Positions 1 through 9,757 of a stretch of DNA of 64,000 bases are shown here, piece after piece. Source of the stretch: Actinomadura violacea (GTDB lineage: Bacteria > Actinomycetota > Actinomycetes > Streptosporangiales > Streptosporangiaceae). Every line of letters starts with the position of its first letter. The first letter of the stretch is position 1. The notes under the pieces were generated by a model. The model searched no databases, had not been told where the DNA came from, and worked only from the letters and a program-made list of their open reading frames with translations. A program made the translations under genes and the position numbers. The stretch is taken from assembly GCF_017573465.1 (NCBI RefSeq), contig NZ_JAGEPF010000005.1:310001-374000 (forward strand), in the 5' to 3' direction.

Positions 1-136
1 CGGCGGCGCGCGCGATCTGCCCGGTGGTGACGGCGGTGCCGTGCTCGGCGACGAGCGGCAGCGCGGTCCTGACGATCATCTCCCGGCGCTGCTCGGGACT
101 CATCCCGGGGGCGCGGCGGCGGTTCTTGGCCTCCAT
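1..136 (-). CDS. TetR-family transcriptional regulator, N-terminal part only (cut by window edge)
   Basis: The first 45 codons read MEAKNRRRAPG followed by a TetR-type helix-turn-helix start (EQRREMIVRTALPLVAEHG, then TTGQIARAA). The remainder lies outside the window, so ligand and target are unknown. It is divergent from the B12 operon, and two near-identical palindromes of TetR-operator type lie just upstream of its start, so it probably represses itself. It could also act on the neighbouring operon promoter. The family call is firm for the DNA-binding part. Confidence 0.85.
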   Translation of the reverse strand, partial: MEAKNRRRAPGMSPEQRREMIVRTALPLVAEHGTAVTTGQIARAA

Positions 137-150
137 GCCCGCCACTGTAC

Positions 151-195
151 GGAGTGAGTGCTCACTCCGTCAATACCGAAGTGAGTGCTCACTCC
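151..195. promoter_or_regulatory. Twin TetR-type operators between tetR and the B12 operon
   Basis: GGAGTGAGTGCTCACTCC at 151-168 is an 8-bp inverted repeat around a 2-nt centre. GAAGTGAGTGCTCACTCC at 178-195 repeats it with one changed base. The copies start 27 bp apart. They lie 15 bp upstream of the divergent tetR start and upstream of the riboswitch leader, so the TetR protein is the obvious ligand. Binding itself is inferred. Confidence 0.7.
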
Positions 196-227
196 GACGT
201 TCGCGCGAAACCGGATAAGGCGGCTGA

Positions 228-412
228 TACCGTTGCACTTCAAGCGCGCCCTGGAGCGAAGTCCGGTGTGAACCCGGCGCTGTCCCGCAACTGTGGTGCC
301 CCTGTCGAAGAGGCCGAGCCAGGTCGCCTCCGCGCGCGCCGACGACTCTCGACCTCGTGGAAGGGCGATCCGTCATGACGGGCCGCGGCTTCCCTGCAGC
401 CAGGAGGCTCCT
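228..412 (+). promoter_or_regulatory. Cobalamin (B12) riboswitch leader of the btuFCD-cbiZ operon
   Basis: The leader carries conserved cobalamin-riboswitch segments: GAAGTCCGGTGTGAACCCGG, then CGCTGTCCCGCAACTGTGG, and a degenerate B12-box region near 319-340 (GAGCCAGGTCGCC). The Shine-Dalgarno of btuF sits inside a small hairpin, CAGGAGGCTCCTG (401-413), that reaches the first base of the start codon. This suggests translational shut-off when cobalamin is bound. The 5' and 3' limits are approximate. The downstream genes are all B12 uptake or salvage genes, which supports the call. Confidence 0.85.
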
Positions 413-1330
413 GTGAGACCCGTGCGCGTCCTCGGCGCGGCCATCGTGACCGCCGCCGTGACGCTCGCCGCCGGATGCGGCGGCGACGGCAAGACCAAGA
501 CGGCGGACGGCGGCGCGAAGACCGTCACCGTCCAGGCCGGGAACGGCGCGGTGAGCGTTCCCGCCCACCCGAAGCGGATCGTGTCGCTGTCCCCCACGCA
601 CACCGAGACGCTGTTCGCCATCGGCGCCGGCTCTCAGGTCGTCGCCGTCGACGGCCTGTCGGACTACCCGTCCAACGCGCCCCGCACGCAGCTTTCCGCC
701 TTCAAGCCGAACGCCGAGGCGGTCGTCAAGTACCGGCCCGACCTCGTCGTCCTGTCCAACGACATGGACGGCATCGTCAAGGCGCTGGAGAAGGTCAAGA
801 TCCCCGTGCTGCTGGAACCGGCCGCAGAGAAGCTCGACGACGCCTACGACGAGATCACCGACCTGGGCCTCGCCACCGGGCACGCCGCCGAGGCCAAGAA
901 GGTCACCGATGGGATGCGCGCCGACATCCAGAAGACCGTCGCCGCGTCCACCAAGGGCAAGGGCCTCACCTACTACCACGAGCTTGACAACGAGCTCCAC
1001 ACGGTGACGTCGCAGACGTTCGCCGGGCAGGTCTACGGCCTGTTCGGGCTGCGCAACGTCGCGGACGCCGCGGACAAGGCGAGCGGCGGGTACCCGCAAC
1101 TGTCCCGCGAGTACCTCGTCAAGAAGGACCCGGACCTGATCTTCCTGGCCGACACCAAGTGCTGCGGGCAGAACGCCGCCGCGCTCGCCAAGCGGCCCGG
1201 CTTCCAGAGCCTGAAGGCCGTCAAGGACGGCGGCGTCGTGCCGCTGGACGACGACCTCGCGTCCCGCTGGGGCCCGCGCCTGCCGCAGTTCGTGAAGGCG
1301 ATCGGCGACGCGGTGCAGAAGACGCGTTGA
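413..1330 (+). CDS. btuF: Cobalamin ABC transporter substrate-binding lipoprotein
   Basis: This is a predicted surface lipoprotein of 305 residues that captures corrinoids for the BtuCD transporter. GTG at 413 is chosen because AGGAGG lies just upstream and it gives a clean signal peptide ending in lipobox LAAGC (lipid-modified Cys about residue 22). The mature part has the helical-backbone metal/corrinoid-binding fold, with KRIVSLSPTHTETLFAIGAG near its start and PDLIFLAD later. Length fits BtuF/FecB-like proteins. It is first in a riboswitch-controlled operon with permease, ATPase and CbiZ. An iron-siderophore role is unlikely given that context. Confidence 0.9.
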   Translation: MRPVRVLGAAIVTAAVTLAAGCGGDGKTKTADGGAKTVTVQAGNGAVSVPAHPKRIVSLSPTHTETLFAIGAGSQVVAVDGLSDYPSNAPRTQLSAFKPNAEAVVKYRPDLVVLSNDMDGIVKALEKVKIPVLLEPAAEKLDDAYDEITDLGLATGHAAEAKKVTDGMRADIQKTVAASTKGKGLTYYHELDNELHTVTSQTFAGQVYGLFGLRNVADAADKASGGYPQLSREYLVKKDPDLIFLADTKCCGQNAAALAKRPGFQSLKAVKDGGVVPLDDDLASRWGPRLPQFVKAIGDAVQKTR

Positions 1331-1355
1331 CCGCCGCCCCGAAGGACCCCCGCCC

Positions 1356-2768
1356 GTGACGCCCCCCGACCGCGAGCCGTCCCCGGCCGTCCGCGAGGAC
1401 GCGCCCGGGGACGTCCCGGCACGTCCCGAGAAGGCCCCGGCGCGAAAGCAGGACGTCCCGCAGGACGCAAAGGACGTCTTGCAGGACACGGCGGACGTCC
1501 CACAGGACGTCAAGGACGTCCAAGGGGCCGCGAAAGACGTCCCGCAGAACGCGGAGAACGTCCCGCAGGACACGAAAGGCGTCTCGCAGGGCGCGCAAGA
1601 CGTCCGGGAGGACGGGGAAGACGTCCCACAAGACGCGAGCGATGTCCCGCAGGACGCTGAGGACGTCCCGCAGGACGCGAGGGACGTCTCCGCGCGGCGG
1701 CGCGGAGACGTCCTGGCGGGGCCGGGGGCCGGGCCTCGGGTGCGGGGTCGGTTGCGGCCGTTGCCGCTGGTCGTGGCGCTGGTCCTGCTGGCGGCGACGC
1801 TGCTGGCGGGCCTGGTGGTGGGCGCGGCCGGGCTGCCGGTCTCGGGGATCCTGGCGGCGCTCGCCGACAAGGTCCCGTTCGTGCACGTCGACAGCGGGTT
1901 CAGCGTCGTCGACGAGAACGTGCTGTTCCAGCTGCGGGTGCCGCGGGTGCTGATGGCGGCGCTGGTCGGCGGGATGCTGTCGATGGCGGGCGCGGGATAC
2001 CAGGGGGTGTTCCGCAATCCGCTGGCCGATCCGTACCTGCTCGGCGCGGCGGCGGGCGCGGGCGTCGGGGCGACGCTCGTGATCGTGGTGGTGCCGGGCG
2101 ACCCGGGATACGGGGTGCCGCTGGCGGCGTTCGCGGGCGCGCTCCTCGGGGTGGCGATGGCGTACGCGCTGGGCAGCGCGGCCGGGCGGGGGAACCGGGC
2201 GGCGACGCTGGTGCTGGCGGGGGTGGCGGTCTCGTCGTTCCTGTCGGCGGTGCAGACGTTCATGCAGCAGGTGAAGGCGGAGGAGCTGCAGCGGATCTAC
2301 TCGTGGATCCTCGGCGGCGTCGGTTCGGCGGACTGGCATCAGCTGGCGCTCGTGGCGCCGTATTCGCTGGTCTCGACGGTGGTGCTGCTCGCGCACGGGC
2401 GGCTGCTGGACGTGCTGAGCGTCGGCGACGAGGAGGCGGCGTCGCTCGGATTGTCGGCGGCGCGTGTCAGGCTGACCGTGCTGCTGGCGGCGTCGCTGGC
2501 GACGGCGACCGCGGTGGCGGTGAGCGGGCTGATCGGGTTCGTCGGGATCGTGGTGCCGCACGCGGTGCGGCGGCTGGCGGGCGGGTCGTACCGGGTGGTG
2601 CTGCCGCTGTCGCTGCTCGGCGGGGCGGCGTTCCTGGAGCTGGCCGACCTGGTGGCCCGGACGGTGATCGCGCCGGGCGAGCTACCGCTCGGCGTGGTGA
2701 CGGCGTTCGTCGGCGGGCCGTTCTTCGTGGCGGTGCTGCGGGCGAGCCGGCGGCAGGTGGAGACGTGA
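1356..2768 (+). CDS. btuC: Cobalamin ABC transporter permease with a repetitive N-terminal extension
   Basis: FecCD/BtuC-type permease. The C-terminal 340 residues contain many hydrophobic segments and the family motif GLIGFVGIVVPHAVR near residue 390-405. The first 128 codons are unusual: residues about 32-110 consist of a degenerate heptapeptide repeat (DVPQDAx) that no standard BtuC has. Translation could instead start at an in-frame GTG at 1740, which would give a normal-length permease of 342 residues and leave the repeat as untranslated spacer. The repeat is free of stops and its third positions are G or C, which favours translation. It lies 25 bp after btuF and overlaps btuD by 4 bp. 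Confidence 0.85.
   Translation: MTPPDREPSPAVREDAPGDVPARPEKAPARKQDVPQDAKDVLQDTADVPQDVKDVQGAAKDVPQNAENVPQDTKGVSQGAQDVREDGEDVPQDASDVPQDAEDVPQDARDVSARRRGDVLAGPGAGPRVRGRLRPLPLVVALVLLAATLLAGLVVGAAGLPVSGILAALADKVPFVHVDSGFSVVDENVLFQLRVPRVLMAALVGGMLSMAGAGYQGVFRNPLADPYLLGAAAGAGVGATLVIVVVPGDPGYGVPLAAFAGALLGVAMAYALGSAAGRGNRAATLVLAGVAVSSFLSAVQTFMQQVKAEELQRIYSWILGGVGSADWHQLALVAPYSLVSTVVLLAHGRLLDVLSVGDEEAASLGLSAARVRLTVLLAASLATATAVAVSGLIGFVGIVVPHAVRRLAGGSYRVVLPLSLLGGAAFLELADLVARTVIAPGELPLGVVTAFVGGPFFVAVLRASRRQVET
1450..1689 (+). repeat. 21-bp degenerate tandem repeat encoding DVPQDAx heptapeptides
   Basis: About eleven units built on GACGTCCCGCAGGACGCG plus one variable codon follow each other with a 21-bp period, in frame with btuC. 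Individual units differ by several bases, so the tract is not a recent slippage product. The encoded peptide is acidic and contains proline in most units, which argues against a coiled coil. Confidence 0.9.
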
Positions 2769-3535
2769 CGGTCGCGGTGCGGGGCCTGGACGTGTCGCTG
2801 GGCGGGCGTCCGGTGCTGAAGGGGGTGTCGCTGGAGGTTCCGGCGGGGTCGTGGACGGCGGTGATCGGGCCGAACGGGGCGGGGAAGTCCACGCTGCTGC
2901 GGGCGGTGCTCGGGCTGCTGCCGTGCGCGGGTGAGATCGGGGTGGCGGGCGCGGACCTGGCGGCCATGAAGCCGCGGCAGCGCGCCCGGCTGGTCGCGTA
3001 CGCGCCGCAGAGCCCGAACCTTCCGGTCGGGATGTCGGTATTCGACTACACGCTGCTGGGGCGGTCGCCGTACATCCCGCATCTGGGCCGGGAGAGCGCG
3101 CGCGATCGCGCCATCGCGGGCGAGGTCCTGGACCGTCTCGACCTGACCGGGCTGGCGGACCGTCCGCTGGACCATCTGTCCGGCGGCGAGCGGCAGCGCG
3201 TGGTGCTGGCGCGCGCGCTGGCGCAGCAGACGTCGGTTCTGTTGCTGGACGAGCCGACGACCGCGCTCGACATCGGGCACCAGCAGCAGGTGATGGAGCT
3301 GATCGACCAGCTCCGGCTGTCGGACGGGCTGACGGTCGTGACGACGATCCACGACCTGACGCTCGCCGGGCAGTACGCCGACGACCTGGTGCTGCTGTCG
3401 GGCGGCCGGGTGGCGGCGGCGGGCGCGCCCGCGAAGGTTTTGACGAGGGCGGCGATCCAGGAGCACTTCGACGCCCGCGTGCACGTCCTTCCCGGGCCGG
3501 ACGGCCGGCCCCTGCTGTCCCTGGAGCGCCCTTGA
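2765..3535 (+). CDS. btuD: Cobalamin ABC transporter ATP-binding protein
   Basis: ATPase subunit of 256 residues that powers B12 import with the BtuC permease. It shows Walker A GPNGAGKST, Q-loop APQSPN, signature LSGGERQRV, Walker B VLLLDEPTTALD and the switch histidine in TIHDLT. The GTG start overlaps the btuC stop as GTGA, and its own stop overlaps the next start, indicating translational coupling along the operon. Sequence alone would also fit a siderophore transporter ATPase. The riboswitch and cbiZ point to corrinoids. Confidence 0.92.
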   Translation: MTVAVRGLDVSLGGRPVLKGVSLEVPAGSWTAVIGPNGAGKSTLLRAVLGLLPCAGEIGVAGADLAAMKPRQRARLVAYAPQSPNLPVGMSVFDYTLLGRSPYIPHLGRESARDRAIAGEVLDRLDLTGLADRPLDHLSGGERQRVVLARALAQQTSVLLLDEPTTALDIGHQQQVMELIDQLRLSDGLTVVTTIHDLTLAGQYADDLVLLSGGRVAAAGAPAKVLTRAAIQEHFDARVHVLPGPDGRPLLSLERP

Positions 3536-4248
3536 ACGTCGAGACGACCTGGCGGGACGAGGACGGCGCGCGGCTCGCCGCGACGGTGTGGCGCGCGGGC
3601 GGCGGGTGGCGGGCGGTGTCGTCGGCGATGCTCGGCGGCGGGATCGGGCCCGTGAACTGGGTGCTGAACGCGCAGGTCCGCGGCCGGTACGCGCGGACGG
3701 ACCCGGTCGTCCATCTGGAGGAGCTGGCGGCGTCGTTGGGCCTGGACGGCCCGGGCGTCGGCATGCTGACGGCGGCGTCCGTAGCGCGGACGATGCGCCG
3801 TGAGGACGGTGGCGTCGCGGTCTCGGCGACGGTCGGGCTCCGCGTGCCGACGTGGGCGGCGGCACCGGAAGGGGCCGCCGATCCGGAACTGGCGCCGCTC
3901 CACATGGACGTGCCGCCACCGGCGCGGGAGCCCGCGCCCGAGACGACGCGGCGGCCGGGGACGATCAACATCGTCGTCGCGGTTCCGGTGGCGTTGAGCG
4001 ACGCCGCGCTGGTGAACGCGGTGGTGACCGCGACGGAGGCCAAGACGCAGGCGCTCCTGGAGGCGGGTTACCCGTGCACGGGCACCGCGTCCGACGCGAT
4101 CTGCGTGGCGGCGCACACTTCGGGCGCGCAAGAGCCGTTCGCCGGGCCCCGCTCGACGTGGGGCGCACGGATCGCGCGGGCCGTGCACGCGGCGGTCCGC
4201 GCGGGCGCGCTGGACTACACCGAGTACCTGCGCACCCGGCCGTCCTAG
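3532..4248 (+). CDS. cbiZ: Adenosylcobinamide amidohydrolase
   Basis: CbiZ-family enzyme of 238 residues that removes the aminopropanol arm of adenosylcobinamide to give adenosylcobyric acid. This lets the cell rebuild imported incomplete corrinoids into its own cobamide. Family features seen are SSAMLGGGIGPVNWVLN near the N-terminus, TINIVVAVPVALSD in the middle, and TKTQAL-like (AKTQALLEAG) with TGTASDAICVAAH near the end. The start is TTG at 3532, overlapping the btuD stop (TTGA). It is the last gene of the B12 operon and is followed by a hairpin. Confidence 0.88.
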   Translation: MNVETTWRDEDGARLAATVWRAGGGWRAVSSAMLGGGIGPVNWVLNAQVRGRYARTDPVVHLEELAASLGLDGPGVGMLTAASVARTMRREDGGVAVSATVGLRVPTWAAAPEGAADPELAPLHMDVPPPAREPAPETTRRPGTINIVVAVPVALSDAALVNAVVTATEAKTQALLEAGYPCTGTASDAICVAAHTSGAQEPFAGPRSTWGARIARAVHAAVRAGALDYTEYLRTRPS

Positions 4249-4256
4249 CCCGGCGT

Positions 4257-4296
4257 ACCGGCCGCCCCACCACCCCGGTGCGGTGCGGCGGCCGGT
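4257..4296. terminator. Hairpin between convergent genes, probable bidirectional terminator
   Basis: ACCGGCCGCC at 4257-4266 pairs with GGCGGCCGGT at 4287-4296 across a 20-nt loop. It lies just after cbiZ and before the end of the convergent coiled-coil gene. There is no T-run, as is usual in this kind of genome. Confidence 0.55.
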
Positions 4297-4359
4297 TCAG
4301 GGCCAGTGCCGTGTGGGTGAGGGGCATCACCTCCTCGTCGTCGGTTCTCCGGCCGGTGG

Positions 4360-5673
4360 TCAGCCGGCGTGGGGAAGACGGTGTCCGTTGACCGCGAGCG
4401 GGTCGGTTCCGTCCAGCGAGGACCCGTTCGGCCGCGACCCGTTCAGCGGCGGCAGGGGGTGCAGGCCGGTCGGCGGTTCGCGGTCGGCGGCGGGGCGGCC
4501 GTCCGGGCGCGGGTCCGCCGGGCGGGTGAGCGCGTCGACGCGGCGGCGGGCGCGGTCGGCCTCGGCGCGCGCGGCGTCGCGTTCGGCGGTGAGGGCCTGG
4601 ACGGCGGCGCGCAGCTCCTCGTTGGCGCGCGAGATGTCCCGGTTGCGCTCGTCGACGTCGCGGGCGCGCGCCTGGATCTGGTCGCGGTCGGCGACGGCCT
4701 GGCCGCGCTGGGTCTCGGCGTCGCGGACGGCGGCGCGCAGGTCGTCGGCGGCGCGCCGCGCGGCGGCGGCCTCGATCCGCTGGCCCTCGACGAGGGTCTC
4801 GGCCTCCGACAGCCGGCCGTGCAGGCCGACGAGTTCCGTCCGGGCGGTCTCGAGCGCGGCGAGCAGCTCGCCCTCGCGGGAGGCGACGCGGTCACGGTCG
4901 CGTTCGGCGGCCAGCCGCGCGGCGACGGCGGCGTCCGCGGTGTCCTTGGCGTCGAGGCCCTCGCGCCGGGCGGTGTCGCGTTCGGCGGCTGCCTGCTCGG
5001 CGGCGGCGCGGGCCGCGGCGGCCTCGCCTTCGGCGGAGTCCGCGCGGGCGCGGGCGGACGCGGTCTCGCGCCAGGCGGCCTCGGCCTGGTGCTGGGAGGC
5101 GTCGCGCTCGCGCTGGGCGACGGCGATCTGCCCGGCGGCGTCGGCGCGGGCGTCGGCGACGCGCCGCTCGACCCCGGCGACGCCCAGCTCGGAGACCAGC
5201 GACCCGGCGAGCCGGTCGGCGACGGCCTCCAGCCGCTCGACCATCTCCCACGTCCAGGCGACTTGGCCGGTGAGGCCGGGGGTCTCGCGGGCATGTTCGC
5301 GCTGCTCGTGCGCGGCGCGCTCGCATGCGCCGGCGCCGTCCTGGCAGTAGCGGACGGTGCGGGCGCCGCGCACCGGCTGCGGCACGGGCCTGCCGCAGCC
5401 GGCGCACGGCCAGACCGCGACCGGGCCGCCGGGGCGGGCGGTCCCGTCGCGGGGGACGGTGTCGAGCCCGGTGCCGGGGGCGGTGTCGAACCCGGTGCCG
5501 GGGGCGGTGTCGAGCCCGGTGCCGGGGGCGGCTGCGTCCTCGGGCGGGACGCTCTGCGCGGAGTACGCGGGGTCGGTGTAGAAGCCGGGGTCCGTGATCA
5601 CGGGAAGGTCGGTCAACGTCGGGGCGGCAGGGGTCGGGGCGTTGTCGAGCGGGGCGACCTTCTGGTCTTCCAT
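4360..5673 (-). CDS. Large coiled-coil protein with an N-terminal zinc-ribbon-like Cys cluster
   Basis: Protein of 437 residues of unknown function. Residues about 1-75 are low complexity and include repeats of DTAPGTGxDTAPGTG. At about 85-125 the pattern CAGCGRPVP, then CQDGAGAC, suggests a zinc site. From about 140 to 400 it is a long Ala/Arg/Glu-rich coiled coil (ADARADAAGQ, AERDAARAEADRARRRVDAL). Such proteins in actinomycetes are often annotated only as hypothetical; a DNA- or scaffold-binding role is conceivable but unsupported. No clear Shine-Dalgarno precedes the ATG. The transposed codon bias of the long Ala-rich part is normal for this genome. Confidence 0.7.
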   Translation of the reverse strand: MEDQKVAPLDNAPTPAAPTLTDLPVITDPGFYTDPAYSAQSVPPEDAAAPGTGLDTAPGTGFDTAPGTGLDTVPRDGTARPGGPVAVWPCAGCGRPVPQPVRGARTVRYCQDGAGACERAAHEQREHARETPGLTGQVAWTWEMVERLEAVADRLAGSLVSELGVAGVERRVADARADAAGQIAVAQRERDASQHQAEAAWRETASARARADSAEGEAAAARAAAEQAAAERDTARREGLDAKDTADAAVAARLAAERDRDRVASREGELLAALETARTELVGLHGRLSEAETLVEGQRIEAAAARRAADDLRAAVRDAETQRGQAVADRDQIQARARDVDERNRDISRANEELRAAVQALTAERDAARAEADRARRRVDALTRPADPRPDGRPAADREPPTGLHPLPPLNGSRPNGSSLDGTDPLAVNGHRLPHAG

Positions 5674-5762
5674 GTGCCGTTGTACGCGGCGCGCCGCGGG
5701 ATCGTTCGACGGTCCCGCCGGCGAAGTGCGGCGCCCCTCCCCTGCAGGCGGCCCGCGGCCGC

Positions 5763-7310
5763 CTATCCCGCCTGTTCCCGCAGGTAGGCGTCCCGCACGC
5801 GGCTGCGGCTGAGCTTGCCGGACGGGGTGCGCGGCAGCGACGCGCGGAACTCCAGCCGGCGCGGGTGCTTGAGCCGGGCGAGGCGCGGCTCGCAGTGCGC
5901 GAGCAGGTCGGCGGCGAGGTCGTCACCGGCGACGGCGCCCTCGGCGGGCTCGACGAGCGCGACGACGCGCTGCCCCCAGTCCTCGTCCGGGACGCCGATG
6001 ACGACGACGTCGCCGACGGCGGGGTGCTGGAGCAGCACGGACTCGATCTCGGCCGGGTAGATGTTCACGCCGCCGGAGATGATGAGGTCGGTGCGGCGGT
6101 CGCTCATGTAGAGCCAGCCGTCCTCGTCGAGGTGGCCGAGGTCGCCGGGGGTGTAGAACTCGCCGCGCATGGTGGAGGCGGTCTTGCCCGGGTCGCCGTG
6201 GTACTCGAAGCCGGGCTGGCCGGCGGCGTAGATGAGGCCGGTCTCGCCGGGCGGCAGCTCCGCTCCCTCCGGGTCGAGGATCCTGATCCGGACGCCGTCG
6301 ACGGCGCGGCCGACCGTCCCGGGGCGGGCGAGCCAGTCGTGCGGGGTGGCGACGACGACGGCGCCGCTCTCGGTGGAGCCGTAGTACTCGTAGAGGACGG
6401 GCCCCCACCAGTCCATCATCCGCTGCTTGGTCTCGACGGGGATCGGCGCCGCGCTGTGGTACACCTGCCGCAGCGACGACAGGTCGTACCGTGCGCGGAC
6501 GTGGTCCGGCAGGGCGAGCATGCGGTGGAACATGGTCGGCACCATGAAGGAGTTGGTGACGCCGTGCCGCTGGACGAGTCCGAGCGTCTGCTCGGGCTCG
6601 AAGCGGGACGCGACGACGACGGCGTGGCCGAGGTTGAGCGCCATCATCGCGTGCACGCACGGCGCCGAGTGGTAGAGCGGCCCGATCGCCAGGTGCACCT
6701 CGTCGCCGGGTTCGAGGCCGAGGTGGGTCGCGAGCGTCCGGCGCATGATGTCGAAGAGCAGTTCGGGCGGGACGTCGAGCAGCGGGCGCCGCACGCCCTT
6801 GGGGCGCCCGGTGGTCCCGGACGTGTAGAGCATGATGGAGCCCATCCGCCGCTTGCCGGGCGGTTCGGCGCTGCCGGACGCGCACAGCGCGGCCATGGAG
6901 CGGTGGCCTTCGGCGGGGTCGACGCTGACCCGCAGGTCCGCGGCGATCCCGGCCTCGTCGGCGGCGCCGGTGACGACCTGCGCGAACGCGCTCTCGGTGA
7001 CGACGGCCTTCGCGCCGGAGTCGGCGAGGATGTAGCCGATCTCGGGCGCGGTCAGGTGGCGGCTCACCGGGACGATGTAGAGCCCGGACTGCATCGCCGC
7101 CAGCAGGACGGTGAGGAACTCGGGGCGGTTGCCGAGGACGGTCGCGACGGCGTCGCCGGGGCGCAGGCCGAGCCCGTCCAGCGCGTTCGACAGCCGGTTG
7201 ACCTCGGCGTGCAGCTCGCCGTAGGAGACGGGGACGCCGGGGGCCAGGATCGCGGGGCGGTCCGGGTCGTTGCTCGCGATCTCGTAGAAGCCGACGCCCT
7301 GTACGCCCAT
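5763..7310 (-). CDS. Acyl-CoA synthetase (AMP-forming, FadD-like)
   Basis: ANL-superfamily adenylate-forming ligase of 515 residues that activates a carboxylic or fatty acid to its CoA thioester through an acyl-AMP. Visible motifs are the P-loop YTSGTTGRPKGV, YEYYGSTE, the hinge region YMSDRRTDLIISGGVNIYPAEIE, and the C-terminal catalytic lysine in PSGKLSR. ATG at 7310 is preceded by AGGAGAG. It is downstream of, and in the same direction as, the TetR gene, next to the branched-chain acyl-CoA operon, so a related acid substrate is plausible. A second, similar synthetase lies at 36149-37684. The substrate cannot be read from sequence. Confidence 0.88.
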   Translation of the reverse strand: MGVQGVGFYEIASNDPDRPAILAPGVPVSYGELHAEVNRLSNALDGLGLRPGDAVATVLGNRPEFLTVLLAAMQSGLYIVPVSRHLTAPEIGYILADSGAKAVVTESAFAQVVTGAADEAGIAADLRVSVDPAEGHRSMAALCASGSAEPPGKRRMGSIMLYTSGTTGRPKGVRRPLLDVPPELLFDIMRRTLATHLGLEPGDEVHLAIGPLYHSAPCVHAMMALNLGHAVVVASRFEPEQTLGLVQRHGVTNSFMVPTMFHRMLALPDHVRARYDLSSLRQVYHSAAPIPVETKQRMMDWWGPVLYEYYGSTESGAVVVATPHDWLARPGTVGRAVDGVRIRILDPEGAELPPGETGLIYAAGQPGFEYHGDPGKTASTMRGEFYTPGDLGHLDEDGWLYMSDRRTDLIISGGVNIYPAEIESVLLQHPAVGDVVVIGVPDEDWGQRVVALVEPAEGAVAGDDLAADLLAHCEPRLARLKHPRRLEFRASLPRTPSGKLSRSRVRDAYLREQAG

Positions 7311-7389
7311 GCGGCTCTCCTCTGCGGCGGGGTGGGATGACCGGGTGGCCTTTCATCCCATATGACCCACCTGGGCGGCGGCGCGTCAA

Positions 7390-7432
7390 GATTGCGGGCC
7401 GTCCGCAATCCGGCCCGTCCCGGACGGGCCGG
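7390..7432 (-). terminator. Two adjacent hairpins after the TetR gene
   Basis: ATTGCGG (7391-7397) pairs with CCGCAAT (7403-7409). Directly next to it, CCGGCCCGTCC pairs with GGACGGGCCGG around a single base (7410-7432). They lie between the tetR stop and the acyl-CoA synthetase start, both on the minus strand, and could terminate or attenuate transcription or bind a repressor. Confidence 0.45.
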
Positions 7433-7447
7433 CGGCGGCGCGTCGCG

Positions 7448-8059
7448 TCAGGCGGCTTCCAGGGCGGCGCGGGCCATGGTGCGCAGGAGGTCGCCCATCG
7501 CGTCGCGGTCGAGGCCGGCGGCGCTGCGCGGGGTGGAGTTGAGCAGGCCGAAGCAGGCGTGGACGGCGGCGCGCGTGCGCCCGCCGGGCTGGCCGGGGCG
7601 CAGCCGCCGCAGCACGCCGACCCATTCCTCCACGTAGGCGCGCTGGAGCCGGCGGACCTCGTGGCGCTGCGGCTCGGGGACGTTGTCGAGTTCGCGCTCG
7701 TGGACGGTGATGAGCGCGGGGTTGTCGAGCGAGAAGGCGATGTGCCAGCGCAGCAGGGCGTCGAGGGCGCGGCCTGGGTCGGGGTCGGCGGCGCGGCGGA
7801 CGCCCTCGGCGTGCAGCCGCTCGCTGATGTCGACGAGCATCTCGGCGAGGACGGCCTCCTTGCCGCTGAAGTGCCGGTAGAGGGCGGGGCCGGTGAGGCC
7901 GACGGCCCGCCCGACGTCGCCGATGGACGCCCCGTGGTAGCCGCGGCGGGCGAACAGCTCGGCCGCCGCGGCGAGGATCTCGGCGCGGCGCGGGTTCACC
8001 GCGGCGAGGGGCGGCTCGCCGCCGGTGTCGCCGGGCGCCGCCGCCGGGTAGGAGGTCAT
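7448..8059 (-). CDS. TetR-family regulator of the adjacent acyl-CoA catabolic operon
   Basis: Protein of 203 residues. Residues about 20-70 form the TetR helix-turn-helix: RRAEILAAAAELFARRGYHG, ASIGDVGRAVG, LTGPALYRHFSGKEAVL. The C-terminal ligand domain ends in MGDLLRTMARAALEA. It is divergent from the carboxylase operon with two identical 16-bp palindromes in the shared 76-bp gap, so it almost surely controls that operon and itself. By analogy with TetR proteins beside mycobacterial accA1/accD1 genes, the inducer may be an acyl-CoA of branched-chain catabolism; this is inference. Confidence 0.88.
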   Translation of the reverse strand: MTSYPAAAPGDTGGEPPLAAVNPRRAEILAAAAELFARRGYHGASIGDVGRAVGLTGPALYRHFSGKEAVLAEMLVDISERLHAEGVRRAADPDPGRALDALLRWHIAFSLDNPALITVHERELDNVPEPQRHEVRRLQRAYVEEWVGVLRRLRPGQPGGRTRAAVHACFGLLNSTPRSAAGLDRDAMGDLLRTMARAALEAA

Positions 8060-8081
8060 GAGAGGAGTCTAGACTAAGGTT

Positions 8082-8122
8082 GTTAACGAGCATTAACATC
8101 GGCGTTGTTAACGAGCATTAAC
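8082..8122. promoter_or_regulatory. Twin palindromic TetR operators, GTTAACGAGCATTAAC
   Basis: GTTAACGAGCATTAAC occurs at 8082-8097 and again at 8107-8122, identical and 25 bp apart. Each is a near-palindrome (GTTAA, 6-nt centre, TTAAC). The preceding GTT is also repeated. They fill the gap between the divergent TetR gene and the carboxylase operon start at 8136, in the expected position for a repressor that blocks both promoters. Confidence 0.8.
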
Positions 8123-8135
8123 TGGGAAGGGGACC

Positions 8136-9749
<1,614 letters not shown>

Positions 9750-9757
9750 GGCACTTG

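Noticed and set aside
1450..1689. Possible CRISPR or satellite array
   Set aside because: The units are directly adjacent, degenerate and in frame with btuC, with no unique spacers.
170..2263. Long minus-strand open frame across the B12 operon with many SCGTS-type repeats
   Set aside because: It is antisense to btuF and btuC; its repeats are only the complement of the DVPQDA repeat, and it has no homology or ribosome site.
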